This document shows, piece after piece, positions 1-35,190 of a DNA stretch of 64,000 nt (position 1 is the stretch's first letter; each line of letters begins with the position of its first letter). Below the pieces are notes generated by a model. It made no database searches and had not been told where the DNA came from. It saw nothing but the letters and a program-made list of their open reading frames with translations. Location of the stretch: NCBI RefSeq assembly GCF_964355755.1, contig NC_092677.1, forward strand, positions 253,001 to 317,000, written 5' to 3'. The position numbers and the translations under genes were made by a program. The DNA comes from Antedon mediterranea (taxonomy: Eukaryota > Echinodermata > Crinoidea > Comatulida > Antedonidae).

Positions 1-420
1 GAGATTAACAGTTCTGTAGGCCTACAGTCAGTACTACCTAAAGAATGTGTTGGGGGAAAATAATTTTTAGTACAAATCTAGTGTAAGAAAAGTGCTACTC
101 TATAATAATAAATATTGTTTATAGAAAAATTACCAAATTTAAAAGATACAAATTAACTTTAAATCAGTATTAAAAAAATATAGGTTGATAAAAAATGGGC
201 AATGAGGAATGATACAAATTTGTAAAGTGTTTAGGAATACTAAACAAGTTGATATATAAATAGTTGTACAAGGTGTACACCACGTGTACTAGATTTGTGA
301 AGTTGTCGGCGGGCATTTGCTCATTACTTGTTCTTCCATCTTTTCTTGCCTTGTAAATCAACCTGAATAACATGTACTATGTTGATGATATAACGGTTTT
401 TTTTATGTTTTGTTCATTGC
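1..420. other. intergenic, no gene seen
   Basis: AT-rich sequence with no exon-like coding pattern. A 67-codon minus-strand open frame here has no recognisable domain and is treated as chance. Confidence 0.5.
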
Positions 421-697
421 TTAATTCTCACAATTTGAAACATTCATGATGTGGTTTTGTTAATTCTCACAATTTGAAACATTCATGGTGTGGTTTTGTT
501 GATTCTCACAATTTGAAACATTCATGGTGTGGTTTTGTTGATTCTCACAATTTGAAACATTCATGATGTGGTTTTGTTGATTCTCACAATTTGAAACATT
601 CATGATGTGGTTTTGTTGATTCTCACAATTTGAAACATTCATGATGTGGTTTTGTTGATTCTCACAATTTGAAACATTCATGATGTGGTTTTGTTGA
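421..697. repeat. minisatellite, 39-bp unit, about 7 copies
   Basis: Tandem copies of a 39-bp unit containing TTCTCACAATTTGAAACATT and GATGTGGTTTTGTT, with single-base differences. The unit is a multiple of three, so the minus strand reads as a repetitive open frame; this is a by-product of the repeat, not a gene. Confidence 0.95.
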
Positions 698-717
698 TAC
701 TGAAAAGAATAATCATC

Positions 718-870
718 TTGATATCAAGTTTGCATTACACCATATTAATTCTGAAAAGACATTTCAGGAAAAGGAAATCTCTCCTGAGGACGATCAAAGC
801 ATATTGATCAAAACGTTTAGAAACTCAGAACAGAACTAGTATACGTGGTGTAACGCAAACTTTATATCAA
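718..870. mobile_element. 153-bp foldback (MITE-like) element
   Basis: The first and last 25 bases are inverted copies of each other with about two mismatches. The left arm begins TTGATATCAAGTTTGC and the right arm ends CAAACTTTATATCAA. The size and long terminal inverted repeats fit a non-autonomous DNA transposon. No clear target-site duplication was found and the family is not recognised. Confidence 0.6.
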
Positions 871-2008
871 CATTTTGCCATGCAGACCTTCAAACAATAT
901 AACATTATGTTGAATAACTACACATAGTACAACAAGTTGCAAATCATCACATTTATAAATATTGCCTAATGAGGGCGCTCCATAACAGGTTTCTTACTAA
1001 TACTCACTGCTTTTGATATAATAATTTATATAATTATCTTTATTTTAATTCGGCTTTACAAAATCCATGCAAACTGAACAAGTTAACAAAATTATTTTTT
1101 AGAAAACCTGTTAAATTTTTCTCGGCTTTCCAAGGCATCGTTTTGGCTATTTATCTTATTTCATTCGAATACAATATTTTTTTCTCATATTTAACATTAT
1201 AATAATCTTGCAAAATAATAACATCTTTTTTTATCACGCTTAGAACATCTTAATTCATTACAACAATAAATTGATAAAGCAATTAGTTTAAATAACAAAA
1301 TATGCTAGTCCCTAACATAATTATATTTATAAAACATAATAAGATGTTTACACATTGATAACTAAGGATGAGAACTAAACAAGCAACATGACATTTTACT
1401 CGGAGTTAGTGTTTAAAACAGCCAAATGGGATTTGTCTCTATGAATTATTTTAAAATAAAAACCTTTACAGCACCGAATGCCTGGCAATGAAATGTTACA
1501 CAAATACAATGACAAAAAAACTGATAATGAAATATAAATATAGTAAAGATAATGTGTGCAAGGTCACAAAACTGGCATGGTCCCATCCCACAGAAGGGCA
1601 CATTTTCTAGTTTCCAGCAGATAACATAAAATTGAATTAAGTTAATTAAATCAGTTGTCCCACTGGAAAATTTCTTTTTTTTTTAAAGTATTCTCAATGT
1701 ACTTAATATAAAGTACAAATTACGTCAGAGTAGGGCAAAATATCTGACCAATTAAATCAGTTGTGTTGATAATGAATTTAGTTATAAAAACGGACAAAAT
1801 AAAATGCTACTGAACATTGGTAGAGTAAAATTGATGGTGATCATTGTAAACTTGTGTAACGGTACAGTATAATTTGGAATTATTAAGAATATTATTAATA
1901 ATGTTCAATTGATTGACATTTGTCTCATTTCTTGTTTATATAATGTATACATTAATGTGTTCATGCTATGTGTACATGATTGTCACATTCCTCATTTGGG
2001 ACTAAACT
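871..2008. other. intergenic, nothing recognised
   Basis: AT-rich sequence with no exon, RNA gene or clear repeat visible. Confidence 0.5.
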
Positions 2009-2133
2009 TAGGTTAGGGACTAAACTATTGTCATTATGTAGGTTAGGGACTAAACTATTGTCATTATGTAGGTTAGGGACTAAACTATTGTCATTATGTA
2101 GGTTAGGGACTAAACTATTGTCACTATGTAGGT
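2009..2133. repeat. minisatellite, 30-bp unit, 4 copies
   Basis: Four near-identical copies of a unit reading AGGTTAGGGACTAAACTATT plus TGTCATTATGT. Small open frames occur on both strands only because the unit is a multiple of three. Confidence 0.95.
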
Positions 2134-2683
2134 TAACATTGATTAGACAATTCATTTCATAAGATAAATAGATCACTTGATTTCAATGAATGTTCAAAAA
2201 CACTGAAATAGTGACATTTTTTTTAAACTTTTGTTTTAAATGAAAATATTAAATTTTCAAAATATTCAAAATTCCTGGTATTTGATCAATTCCAGTATAA
2301 ATAATTGAATTATTGCCTTAATTTTCAAACCTTTCAAAATGTACACAATCTAAAATTACGACTTTTATTCCGAATAGGCCTATGTAATAACAATTTCAGC
2401 TTAAATTCATTTATTCTGATTAAAATGCATTTTATTTTTCATGATACATTAATTCTACCCCACATGAAAATAAATTAGAAATAGATGCACCATAACATAG
2501 CACCAATGATAAACAACTCATTTAAAAATAAATAAAATAATTAGCGTTGTTTACTTATTTAAGCCTATCCACACTTAAAACATCATTACAATTCAAAACA
2601 ACAATAATAAAATTCAGTGAGCTCTGACAAAATGTTGGATATCACTTATTAACCAGGAATATTTGATTCAATTACTATTTATT
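2134..2683. other. intergenic, nothing recognised
   Basis: AT-rich spacer with no gene or clear repeat seen. Confidence 0.5.
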
Positions 2684-3022
2684 ATGATAAGTCACTTGTT
2701 ACCAGACCACATTAGAGAAATGACTTTATGATAAGTTACTTGTTACCAGACCACATTAGAGCAATCATTTCATGATAGGTCACTTGTTACCAGACCACAT
2801 TAGAGCAATCATTATTATCATAATAGGTCACTTGTTACCGGACCATATTTCATGATAACTCACTTGTTACCAGACCACATTAGAGCAATCATATCATAAT
2901 AGGTCACTTGTTACCAGACCACATTAGAGCAATCATTTCATGATAACTCACTTGTTACCAGACCACATTAGAGCAATCATTTCATAAGTCACTTGTTACC
3001 AGACCACATTAGAGCAATTACT
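2684..3022. repeat. minisatellite, about 43-bp unit, about 8 copies
   Basis: Copies share CACTTGTTACCAGACCACAT followed by TAGAGCAATCATTTCATGAT. Some copies are truncated, for example near 2836-2850, so this array is less uniform than most in the window. Confidence 0.93.
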
Positions 3023-3977
3023 TTATAAACAACTCAATAAAAATTACCAAACAAAAGACGCATAGAAGACTTCTAATTACAAAAGTAAAGCTGAAACTCG
3101 ATTCACACATACAGCACAAATGTAAAGTGTAACCAGCTGCTAGATAGATATCTCTCGGGATGTTCTTTTCGTTACTTAACGCTTTCATACGTTACTTTGT
3201 ATTGATGTAATGTAAACGTTGTGTAAAAAACAGATTAGAATAATATGCGTATATGCTCTGAGATGCCATTGTGCTACATCGATGTAATCATTACAGGGCT
3301 CACTGAGGCCTGTACAGATTACCGACTTGTTTTATGTGGATGTTACACGGAAACACTTTTTTACATTTTTTTTGCTTTGCATACATGTTAATCGGGTTTA
3401 CAGTAATCAGTGTATGTATTAAGTCGATAATCAAGCTTCCTCCCGGCTTCTGAATAAGTTTTCACATGCTTATATCACTAAATCGGTTAAAAACATTGTT
3501 GACAAACTATTATAATTTTTACATACTTAGTTTTACCTTTCCAATACATAACACAAGTATACTTCTCAACAGATGTTATGGTTACAAGTTAAACAAGTGT
3601 AAATTAAAAAGTACATTTTTTGTATGTTAATGGAGGAGGCTGATATGATGGGTTGCATAGCTCAAATTACAAGGCGTATATAACAAGTACAGCAACTGAA
3701 AATCATCCTACTAATCCTTAAATCAAAATAACAAAATTTATAGATCCAATGTATAAATCATTTGTTATAATACAATAATTGATATAAAAATAATTATTAT
3801 CATACATAGCCCATCTAGCCTATAAGTTAATCATTAGTTAGGCATAGTGGATTCCACTTGGAATCAGAATCTTGTTTTTTTTTCTACTCTCTATTTTGTT
3901 TTAATGTGTTACACACTGGGTTCGCTAGTGAAATCAACTGACTGTGTTTAGCTTACATACTGTTGTGTGTTCATTGA
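3023..3977. other. intergenic, nothing recognised
   Basis: No exon, RNA gene or strong repeat visible in this AT-rich stretch. Confidence 0.5.
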
Positions 3978-4156
3978 GGTTAGTAGGTAACCAACTGAGG
4001 TTAGGTAACCAACTGAGGTTAGGTAACCAACTGAGGTTAGGAACCAACTGAGGTTAGGTAACCAACTGAGGTTAGGAACCAACTGACTGTATAAACCACA
4101 CTTGGTAAACATGGGCTTATATTCAGGCCCAACATGGGCTTATATTCAGGCCCAAC
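3978..4156. repeat. 18-bp minisatellite plus a 23-bp duplication
   Basis: About six copies of AGGTTAGGTAACCAACTG with some 2-4 bp deletions (3978-4083). A two-copy direct repeat of AACATGGGCTTATATTCAGG follows (4110-4156). Confidence 0.9.
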
Positions 4157-4904
4157 ATGTAGTACGGGATACACTTAAATTGATTACAAATTTCTTTAAA
4201 TATGGGTTTTAACAAGCTTGAAAAATGAAAATAGTATTGAAATTGGTTGTGTAGTTTGATTAAAATGTGTGCAGTTTGATTAAAACTGACATTTCAATCT
4301 TTTATAAGATTATATAATCTTTTAAATAATAAATGAGAAAGTCCAGCTTCTTTATAATAAAACAAGAAAAGAATAAAGGTATGTAAATTACAATTTAGAT
4401 AAATACTGTTGCACTAACATTAATTATCAAGTTTCTCTAACAAAAGCTATTATTAGAAAGATAAAAACTACAAAACAGTCTATAAAGTCATTTTTTTACG
4501 ATTGGAAAAAATTACTTTCAAAAGATAATTGAGGTAATTTGATTACACATTTGATAGAAACAGATTTTAAAAATCCAAATTTAAAAGCCAGTCTTGAAGA
4601 CAAAGATACTGTCATTTCATTTGTGTTGAAGTTTCCAGTCTATTCACTACTGGAAGATTCTATGAATATTAAATTGAATAAACTAAATACTGTTAAAACA
4701 ATTTAAATCGTCTGTGTTTTCTTTTTTATTTTAATTTATCCAATATATAGTAGTAGTCATTTAACAAGCAATAGTTGCAAATTACAAACGTAAAAATTCA
4801 GTTTATTTCAGTTTGGTTTATATCTAGATTAGAAGCAAAATTAAGGCAGCAAAGGTTGTTATATAAACGCATTTTGATTTAGCTGCATTGAATAACAATG
4901 TAGC
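4157..4904. other. probable downstream flank of SIK3, nothing recognised
   Basis: AT-rich sequence without exon signals. It may include distal 3'UTR of the minus-strand SIK3 gene, but no end point can be set from sequence alone. Confidence 0.4.
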
Positions 4905-4993
4905 TACAATTTAGGCACAATGTAGCCACAATGTAGCCACAATGTAGCCACAATGTAGCCACAATGTAGCCACAATTCAGCCACAATGTAGAT
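4905..4993. repeat. 11-bp minisatellite (GCCACAATGTA)
   Basis: About eight head-to-tail copies of an 11-bp unit with small variations at both edges. It lies about 430 bp downstream of the SIK3 stop codon and may fall within its 3'UTR. Confidence 0.9.
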
Positions 4994-5423
4994 GGTATGT
5001 AGATGCAATACAATGACAGAGGGGGTCTATTTGATGCTCTTATTGACACTGTCATACCAAATATCTCAAGTCACTTCAACACTATTCAAAACCAAATATG
5101 ACAACATCTCCAAAAAATAAAATAATAAACATCAGCTCACATGCTCATCCAGTCGTAACATAACTCCAAATTCAACACTCTCTCATTGAAATAGTACCAA
5201 ATAATCCCACTTAAAACACCCAGCCATCAATCAAACTCTACACCTATAATTAAAACCATTTAAATTCAATTGCATTCATCTTAGACCACTACAATAAAAT
5301 AACTTGCACACTTCATCCATCTCAGACTTAAACATCAATAATAGCACCTTTAAAATCTGTTAACCCAATGTCACAATTACTACAATACTAATTTACATAT
5401 TAACTTATATATACTATATATTT

Positions 5424-16196
<10,773 letters not shown>

Positions 16197-16430
16197 TTAG
16201 TCATTCAAAGTAAAGTACACATTATCAATCTTTACTGTGACACATACTTCCTCTCAAAATTCCACGAAATTATATTTCTTTTAAAAAGCAAATCGTAGTA
16301 AAATATGTTTATATATAAATATAATTTAAGCAAACCCAAAACGTAATGGTAATGTTGAGTAGTGTCTTAAATGAGTAAGATGCGGTTGAGTGATTAATCT
16401 GGTGGTATTGGTGCCCGTTCATGCTTATTA

Positions 16431-16495
16431 TTTACCCGGGTCCGGCAGTTAGTTTCTACCCACAAACGTCAGCGGTAATTATCCGGGTAAATTAC
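16431..16495. repeat. small inverted repeat upstream of SIK3
   Basis: ATTTACCCGG and CCGGGTAAAT flank about 40 bp, about 300 bp upstream of the SIK3 start codon. It could form a hairpin or be a paired binding site. Nothing further can be supported. Confidence 0.4.
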
Positions 16496-17180
16496 TAAGC
16501 ACAGATCTAAGATAAAATATTTCCACAGGCATTCTTCAACAATGATAATTAAATAATAATGTTTATAATAAATATATATTAATAATACAATAATAAAGCC
16601 TAAGAAAGAGTTATAAATAACTGATAGGGTTTTTTTTCGTCCTTTTTTTTTTAGTAATAATTACATTAATAATATTTTCATTTATTAAACAATTAATTTC
16701 AATTTTCACAATACATAATGTTACTACAACATTACATAGGCCTATATTGTTTTTTAATACGTTTCTACAACTTAGAAGTGTCAACGCCCTCTATGTTTTA
16801 GCAATCAGTGCGCGATATACACAACCGGAAACGCGTTGCTGTGCGTATCGATAGTGCGTAAACTGACTATTTCGCGTATCGGAATTGCGTATAATACCAA
16901 GGAACGCAAGCAAACAAACAGTGTAGTTACCAGTTGCCTGGTGATAATTAAGTAATAATTAATTTAATCGCCGCAAGAAAAAATGGGTAGACCTATTTCT
17001 GAAATAAGCAAGTAGGACCCATGCCCTAATTATTTATATTAAAGTGTTTTCTTGGATTCCCGTAAATGACCTATTATTATTATAAGTAAAAATGATCGAT
17101 GTTAATTATTCTGCTCGGCTATGAAAACGAGAGCCTGTCTACCTCACACTCACGCAAAACGCGTCAGTCTTGATTTAACA

Positions 17181-17253
17181 TGACGTCATCTTTTGATTGA
17201 GGTCAACGCATTATGCACGTTCGTAAAATGTTTGTCTTCTAACTATGACGTCA
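17181..17253. promoter_or_regulatory. two perfect CRE palindromes upstream of SIK3
   Basis: TGACGTCA occurs at 17181-17188 and 17246-17253, 65 bp apart and about 1.1 kb upstream of the SIK3 start codon. This is the full CREB/ATF site. CREB coactivators (CRTCs) are known SIK substrates, so a feedback role is plausible but inferred. Confidence 0.55.
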
Positions 17254-17514
17254 AAGTGAACGTTTCAATAAAATATTATTGAATGATGAAAGATTGAGAA
17301 ATTATTCAGCGAAAAATGTAATCCATTTGTCATATCATGCGTAATTTTAAACTAAATATAATTTAGAATTTTTTTCTTTTAATTCATTTGATTGTCTAAC
17401 TGATTGTCACCGTGTATATTCTGCAAATGCTAGGCCTGAATAAAGTTTATCTCACAAAGTATTTAACCATATAGCATATACCTAGCATTCAAGTAAGCTG
17501 AAAATTCTAACGAA

Positions 17515-18632
17515 TTGTATGATTTATTTTTAGGTGTATATATTCATGAAAACCTCAAATGGACCAGTCATCAAAATTACGTTTCGAAAAAAATATCAAG
17601 ATCTATTAGTATTATTAACAGACTTAAGCACTTCTTCCCTCTAAATATTTTAATTTCTCTTTATAACACACTTGTACTTCCTTATTTCCAGTATTGTAAC
17701 ATTATTTGGGCTGCAGATTACTCTTCTAATATTGCTAGATTAACTAAATTACAAAAACGTGCAGCTAGAATTATTACTTTTTCACCATATAGAACCTCAT
17801 CTGAACCCCTTTTTAAACGTCTTGGTATATTAAAATTAACGGATATCCACAATGTTCAAGTTGCCAGTTTTATGTTTAATTATTTTAAAAACCAACTTCC
17901 TATTTCTATGATTGATATGCTCTGTAAACGTACCAAATTTCACAATTACAATTAAAGAACTTCTCATTTAAACATTCCTTTTGCTAGACTTACAAAAACT
18001 AAATTTTTTATTACTATATCAGGTCCTAATTTGTGGAATCATATCCCACCAAATATCAAAACGTCAATATCATTATTTACTTTCCGAAAAAAGTTAAAGA
18101 ATCATTATATATCTAAATATTATACTGCTTAGTTAATATGCTTATTATCATTATTTATACTCACTATTTATGTCTTACACAAAATATTAGTTGTTGCTTA
18201 TTATTGCAATCTTTAATCTATACTATATATAATGTATATATAGTATATACTATATATATACTGGAATTATAATTTATGTATACATATTTTTTTTTCATTT
18301 ACCAATATCGGTAGTTATTTCATTTATAATTATCATGAAACTATTGAAATATAATTTAAATAATTTGTATAAAGAAGATGTTAGTTATGTTATTATACTG
18401 TAATTTTTTATCCTAAATTATATAATTATATATTCTAGGTTATTTTTATTTTTTTAGTAATGTGTTTTGTTATGGGTCCCTACGAGACAAGTTTTTAACT
18501 TCTAGAAGGGATCCATGATAATAATGACTACCAATTACTGCTTTATCTATGTTCACTTTAATATCTTTTTTCTATTTTGTATATATTCATTCATTATTAT
18601 CTAAATAAATATTATCTGAATCTGAATCTGAA
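17515..18632 (+). mobile_element. 3' part of a CR1/L2-like non-LTR retrotransposon
   Basis: A 146-codon open frame (17515-17955) carries the C-terminal part of a non-LTR reverse transcriptase: FLGVYIHENLKWTSH, YFQYCNIIWA, LQKRAARIITF and LFKRLGILKL. After a stop the same protein continues in frame to about 18130 (LWNHIPPNIKTSISLFTFRKKLKNHY), so the copy is inactive. The 3' end holds the hairpin-like GGGTCCCTACGAGACAAG block, an AATAAATATT stretch, and a CTGAATCTGAATCTGAATT tail. Endonuclease and RT core are missing, giving a typical 5' truncation. The exact clade (CR1, L2 or a relative) is not settled. Confidence 0.85.
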
Positions 18633-20099
18633 TTGTATGGCACGCGTCTAGTCGAATTGTATGATTCATTGTATATATCGCGCGCGTCTAGTCGTATTGT
18701 CTTTCATTTATATCCACATTGATCCTTGCCATGATTGATCATCTTCTCATTCACCATATAAACCTATTACATGATTACATGATAGCTAAATAAATATTGA
18801 AAAGAATTGAATTGAATGGCACTGTTTTGTGTTCTTAGACACATGCGGATGCCGTGTTTTGTATAGCAGCTCTTACTACCTGACGCGCGATGCCGGGCTA
18901 GATAAACAAAATAATTTAATACATAAATATAATATTTCTATATTTGATAAGCAGAGTGAATATCTCTATTTTGTAAGATTGCCTTTGTTTAATAAAAGTG
19001 AATTTGATGGCTTTCTTCATTTTTATTTAGCAGAATTTCGTATCCGTTTATGACTGCTTTCGTTCGCAATAACAATAAAAAAAAACGGCCAGACAGGATA
19101 TACTATTTTATGTTTGTAAATTTATTGACAAGAGAATAATAAATTAAACATTACAACGACAAATCATCGCATTTAACATTTTCTCAAAATTCGAGAAAAA
19201 AAATATTCGGAGCTATAATATCGCCCTCATGAATAAGTTCATCTTCTTATTAAATAAAAGAACAGAACACGTCAAACGAGAAATACGAGAAACACTTTCG
19301 TTTTGACGTAAACCGTTGAATCATAGAATGTCAACATGGCCACGTGCATTTTGGATTATGCTCACAGAACGTTTTAACAACTCCTGATGACGTCAGCAAC
19401 AATCTATAAACCATAGAAGCAGGAGGAAAACTATTACAGTCGCACTAATTTCTGTACGTTACATCCAACTGTAAAACGTTACAAATGTACATTCAAATAT
19501 TGTAATAAAATCGCGTAGTACTCTATTTACATGAGCCGGCGTATTTAAACATTTGCAGTGCAGATTTAACTCTTTCTACTAACGAATATTATAACCTCAG
19601 CCTTCTCTAATTAAAAAAATCTGCTCTAAAAAGGTTGAAAGAGTTTTACAATTTCAGAGATTTACTCACAATTTTACATTGCAGTATACTTAGACCCTTC
19701 CCTAATAAATAAATGCGTGGGCGCTGAAGCACATAGACCTAATTTACTGTAAAAACTGCTTAAGTGTTCAAGATTTAAATACAGAAGTGTATATAGATAA
19801 CTAGAGAATATTATGACAGTAACAATTAAATCTATAATTAATTTTACAATGACAGTATATATTTATATAGCACTATAACGTGAAATAAGACACTAAGAAA
19901 TGAAAAAGCTCAAAAACAAATAATTAAAATGATCAGAAGTACAAATACTAGCATTTAAGCAGAGAAGATTTGTATCAACAAACTAATCTGACTTTCTTCA
20001 GGTGTAATATATAAAATAGTCAAGGGCTTTGGTTTATAAACTTAAACATGGATTTAATAATTTGCAAACTAAATATACCTGAGATGATTTAAAACGCAT
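18633..20099. other. SIK2-SIK3 spacer, nothing recognised except one CRE
   Basis: No gene seen. A TTGAATTGAATGG tail near 18805 may be the end of another truncated retroelement. A perfect TGACGTCA lies at 19388-19395. A 74-codon plus-strand open frame at 18829-19053 has no recognisable domain. Confidence 0.45.
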
Positions 20100-20380
20100 T
20101 TGAAAGCAGTGTTATACAACACTTGAAAGCAGTGGTATACAACACCTAGCAGTGTTATACAACACCTATCAGCTTCATATCAGTTTAACACATGAAAGCA
20201 GTGTTATACAACACCTATCAGCATCACATCAGTGTAAGCAGTGTTATACAACACCTATCAGTGTTATACAACACCTATCAGTGTTATACAACACCTATTA
20301 GTGTTATACAACACCTATCCGCATCACATCAGTGTAAGCAGTGTTATACAACACTTATCAGCTTCACATCAGTTTAACAC
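20100..20380. repeat. 20-bp minisatellite (GTGTTATACAACACCTATCA)
   Basis: About a dozen full or partial copies, interleaved with CATCACATCAGTGTAAGCA segments. It lies about 0.9 kb downstream of the SIK2 stop codon. Confidence 0.9.
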
Positions 20381-21244
20381 ACACATTAGATCATTCTATA
20401 AATGTTTCAAAACATGGCAATGTTTAAAATGTATTTATTTATGGTAAATGAAACACATTAATAATAATGTTAAAAAGACTAATACAAATATTAAATGATA
20501 CCATAATTAAACTATAAATGGTTTATCACAATAAACTAATGATGGACTGATGATAACAGAATTAAAGCTACATTACTAAACCCCATACAGCATGATCTAA
20601 TGTGTATAATTTATAAAGAGTTTATTATGAGGTCCATTTATAGACAGCCTAAATTGTATGACCTTAAAAAACAGATGTGACTTAGCTAACAGATTTTACA
20701 AATGTTGATGGCGGTAAAATAGCATTAAAATATCTTTTCAATAAAATCATAATCCGATCAACTGTACATCGTATATTGCAAACTGAGTTGTGTGTTTTTC
20801 TATTTTTACTCACACTATGACTATGTCTACATTTAATACAACGATAAAATTAGAACACCAAGAACAACTGTGTATAACAATGTTTTAGAATGACTGGTGG
20901 TCCATTTTGTCAAAAAACACTTAAAACAAGTTGACACCAACACCTAAAACAACTTTATCTCAAACAAACATTAGTGAGATGTCTGTGACATACATACACA
21001 AGTACTGCTATTCACAGTTCAAATAAACATTTATTAATCATTATTATTATTACAAATTTTAATATTGGAAAACGTGTTTTTTACCCAATCTGTTACTCTC
21101 TTCCCCAACAACAAAAACTATCATGAAAACAAAAGGTTTTCGTTCTTCCAATGCGTACAAATACACAATATCTTTCTTATTGTAATAGCCTTATCTATAC
21201 TTTTCTTTTAATCAAATAATTACAGTTCTATATGAAAAGCGCCC
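20381..21244. other. probable SIK2 3'UTR and downstream flank
   Basis: No coding signal. This minus-strand sequence directly follows the SIK2 stop codon and probably includes its 3'UTR; the end cannot be set without transcripts. Confidence 0.5.
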
Positions 21245-32511
<11,267 letters not shown>

Positions 32512-32856
32512 CTAGCGCGGCTATGTTCACGAACTTACAGTGTTATAGGCCTAAAACAACAAGACACAATTCATAGTAGTACCACACTCGCTCGTCTTCT
32601 TGCCGATGACAACGGCCTTTCTCCCTCTATTCCACTAATTCGGTACATAAGGCGAATATAGCATCACTAATCAACTCTGTTTTCATCCTGGTTTCCAATA
32701 AACTAAATAAAAGTGAACATGATGTGTGGATTAAAAAACCCGCAGTGATGGAATCTGGAACCGAAGTTAACACAAGCTCTTTTTCGATACCTTATCTCAC
32801 TTTGCCGGGCCAAGCCATGTTATTTTGAAGAAATCCTGACAGAGCACGTCAAACAA

Positions 32857-32864
32857 TGACGTCA
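32857..32864. promoter_or_regulatory. perfect CRE about 350 bp upstream of SIK2
   Basis: TGACGTCA in the context ACAATGACGTCATACC, upstream of the SIK2 start codon at 32508 and thus in likely promoter sequence. CREB/ATF binding is expected of this motif; function here is inferred. Confidence 0.6.
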
Positions 32865-34690
32865 TACCATAGCACTTTGCTAAGGGGCGGTATCTACTCG
32901 GCGTGACAAATTTGTTGTCATGGTAACAGCGGGTAGTATGACGCAAATTGCAACGAAACGACCCTGGATTGTTGCGAGGCAAATTCTCACAGAGAATCAA
33001 CGTTATATTTTTTACGCTGTTCTACCAAAAATGTAGTTTCTTCATTTTCGTTCTACTTATTCTTGTCTCTACAACATTAAATACAGTTTATTTATTTATT
33101 ATATATTATTTTCATGCCATAACTAGTTCTCTTTTTAACCCTCACGTGATATTCTTACGTACAATTTCTCCGGATATGATTCTCGGCCAAATCTGACCAT
33201 GTGCAAAAATGACATAAAATTAAAGCACTTTATCAATCTACGTTTCCAGCTTAGACGTGTTTATACACTTTTACCATCCATGTGTGCAACTTGTAACTGA
33301 AATTGAAAAGCAGACGATTAAACCATGGAGTTATACTTCATGATTAAACTAAACTTTTCACGATATATTATAATTTATATTATTAATATATTTACCGTGT
33401 TTTTTTCGTAGGCGTGGAAACAATAGGACCGTTCACATACGGTATCAATATACAGTAAAATAATTCTGTGTTAAATAATAAATTATGTGATTGTTATGAA
33501 TACTCATAATAATAATGATAAACATAATATGATAAAAGATCCACCAGCAGATCCTTGCTTACGTCATCGCGTTCAATTGTTGTTGAGATATTCGACATTT
33601 TTTTTTTCGTTAAACATCTTGTCAATATTTATGTTTCTTGTTTGTAAATTAACATGGCGTACGCGCGCGTGGTTTAATTTATTTTTTAATAATCATATAT
33701 ACAGGTTAATTTGGATCACATTGTGGGCTAAAAAATAACACAGAAAATAATTTGATACTGTATTATGGGGGAGGGGAAATATGATGTAATAAGTGACGCT
33801 AAAACATGGTTATGTTAATGTTATGTCAATAATGCTTGTGAAAATAAAACAATTAGAATGTATAGTGAACACTGAATGTCAAAAGCTATAAAATGTTTTT
33901 AATATTGACTTTTATAAACGTACACTATCAACATAATTGTTACGTGCCAACTTATCTGTACGTCACTACTATATCAATGATTCAAGGCAATTGTTAGCTC
34001 TTTGCGAGGGTAGTGTAAACAATGACAGTAGTACATGTGACTCCACTATTATTTGACACACAATTAACAGCAGATTACATAACATGCGTACGACGTCATC
34101 AGCGTAACGCGTGCCCGTTTTACGCACGTCGCTCGCGCTGGGGGGTAAAATGTTCACATGTCGCTTCAACGTACACTCTCCTTTCAGCAGCACAGCAGCA
34201 GAGAACGTGAATCGTTTTTAGGATGTTTTTCAATGATTGAAATTCATGCAGTCTGTACTGTAACAAAGCCTCGTCGTTACCATGGTGAAGATAATTACAG
34301 ATGCTTTTTATACTGTGACGTCAAACGATTTAGAAGCGCTCATAACAAAATCCCACAATGTTATATCATCACTATTCCTTGGAAGCAGCTACATGTCACC
34401 AGAAAAAAAAGAGATTATGCAATTATATAAGACACAGAATAAAAAAGGCAGTAATTAATTCAAATTAATTTTTAAAATGTTGATGCTAATTAATTATTTA
34501 ATAACGGAAATCCTAATTAAGAAAATAAAAACAAAAAGGCTATGACGTCATCAACTACGTTATGGTGACGTAATATAATCATTAAATTGCATTAGAAATG
34601 ATTTGATTATTCAAGCTTTAGTAGAAGGCTACTACATGTACAAGCATGCATTCTTTGTAATAAAATTTATAATTATTAAAATTGAATTAA
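32865..34690. other. spacer upstream of SIK2; CRE sites, no gene seen
   Basis: Several short open frames have no domain or splice support. Perfect TGACGTCA sites lie at 34316-34323 and 34543-34550. A CGACGTCA lies at 34091-34098, and a TGACGTAA follows the 34543 site at about 34566. Confidence 0.5.
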
Positions 34691-34754
34691 CCAGTAGAGG
34701 GCGCTAACAGAAACTTAAGAATGCAAAACTGTCATACACAGCGATGATAACTCG

Positions 34755-34850
34755 ATCGGACCAATCACAAGCAACGTCGGAGTCCATCGATTGTGATTGG
34801 TTAATTTCCCGGCGTTGCGTGTACTTCGTTGCTGTGAGAACCAACAGCTT
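34755..34850 (+). promoter_or_regulatory. inverted CCAAT-box pair, candidate promoter
   Basis: GGACCAATCACAAG and TTGTGATTGGTTAA form an inverted pair of CCAAT boxes about 35 bp apart, followed by GC-richer sequence (CCCGGCGTTGCGTG). It sits about 350-430 bp upstream of the ATG at 35191 and is a plausible promoter for that plus-strand gene, or a hairpin in a repeat. Confidence 0.4.
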
Positions 34851-35190
34851 GCCCGTAATACCTGTCACTGTTAAGTTCGGTTAAGTTTCATATTACACAA
34901 ATTTGCTAGTCTTTTCCACATTGTACAAACCATTCTATCGTGACAACCCTATCCTACTACCTGTACTGCTACCCTGCCGGGTAACCTGCTAAATAATCTC
35001 TAATTAAATACCATGTTTCATCTATCTTCTCAGGTGTAGCACCTAATTATTCATGATTTCTGCCTCTGACGTTTCAGTAAAAGAATTTCTTATCCGTCCC
35101 GGTTCTTGGTGGAATTTTCTAATTTACATTTAAGTGGATCTGCTGATAATATAAAATCAACAATAACGAAAACTGTTCAAAGCAGCTACG

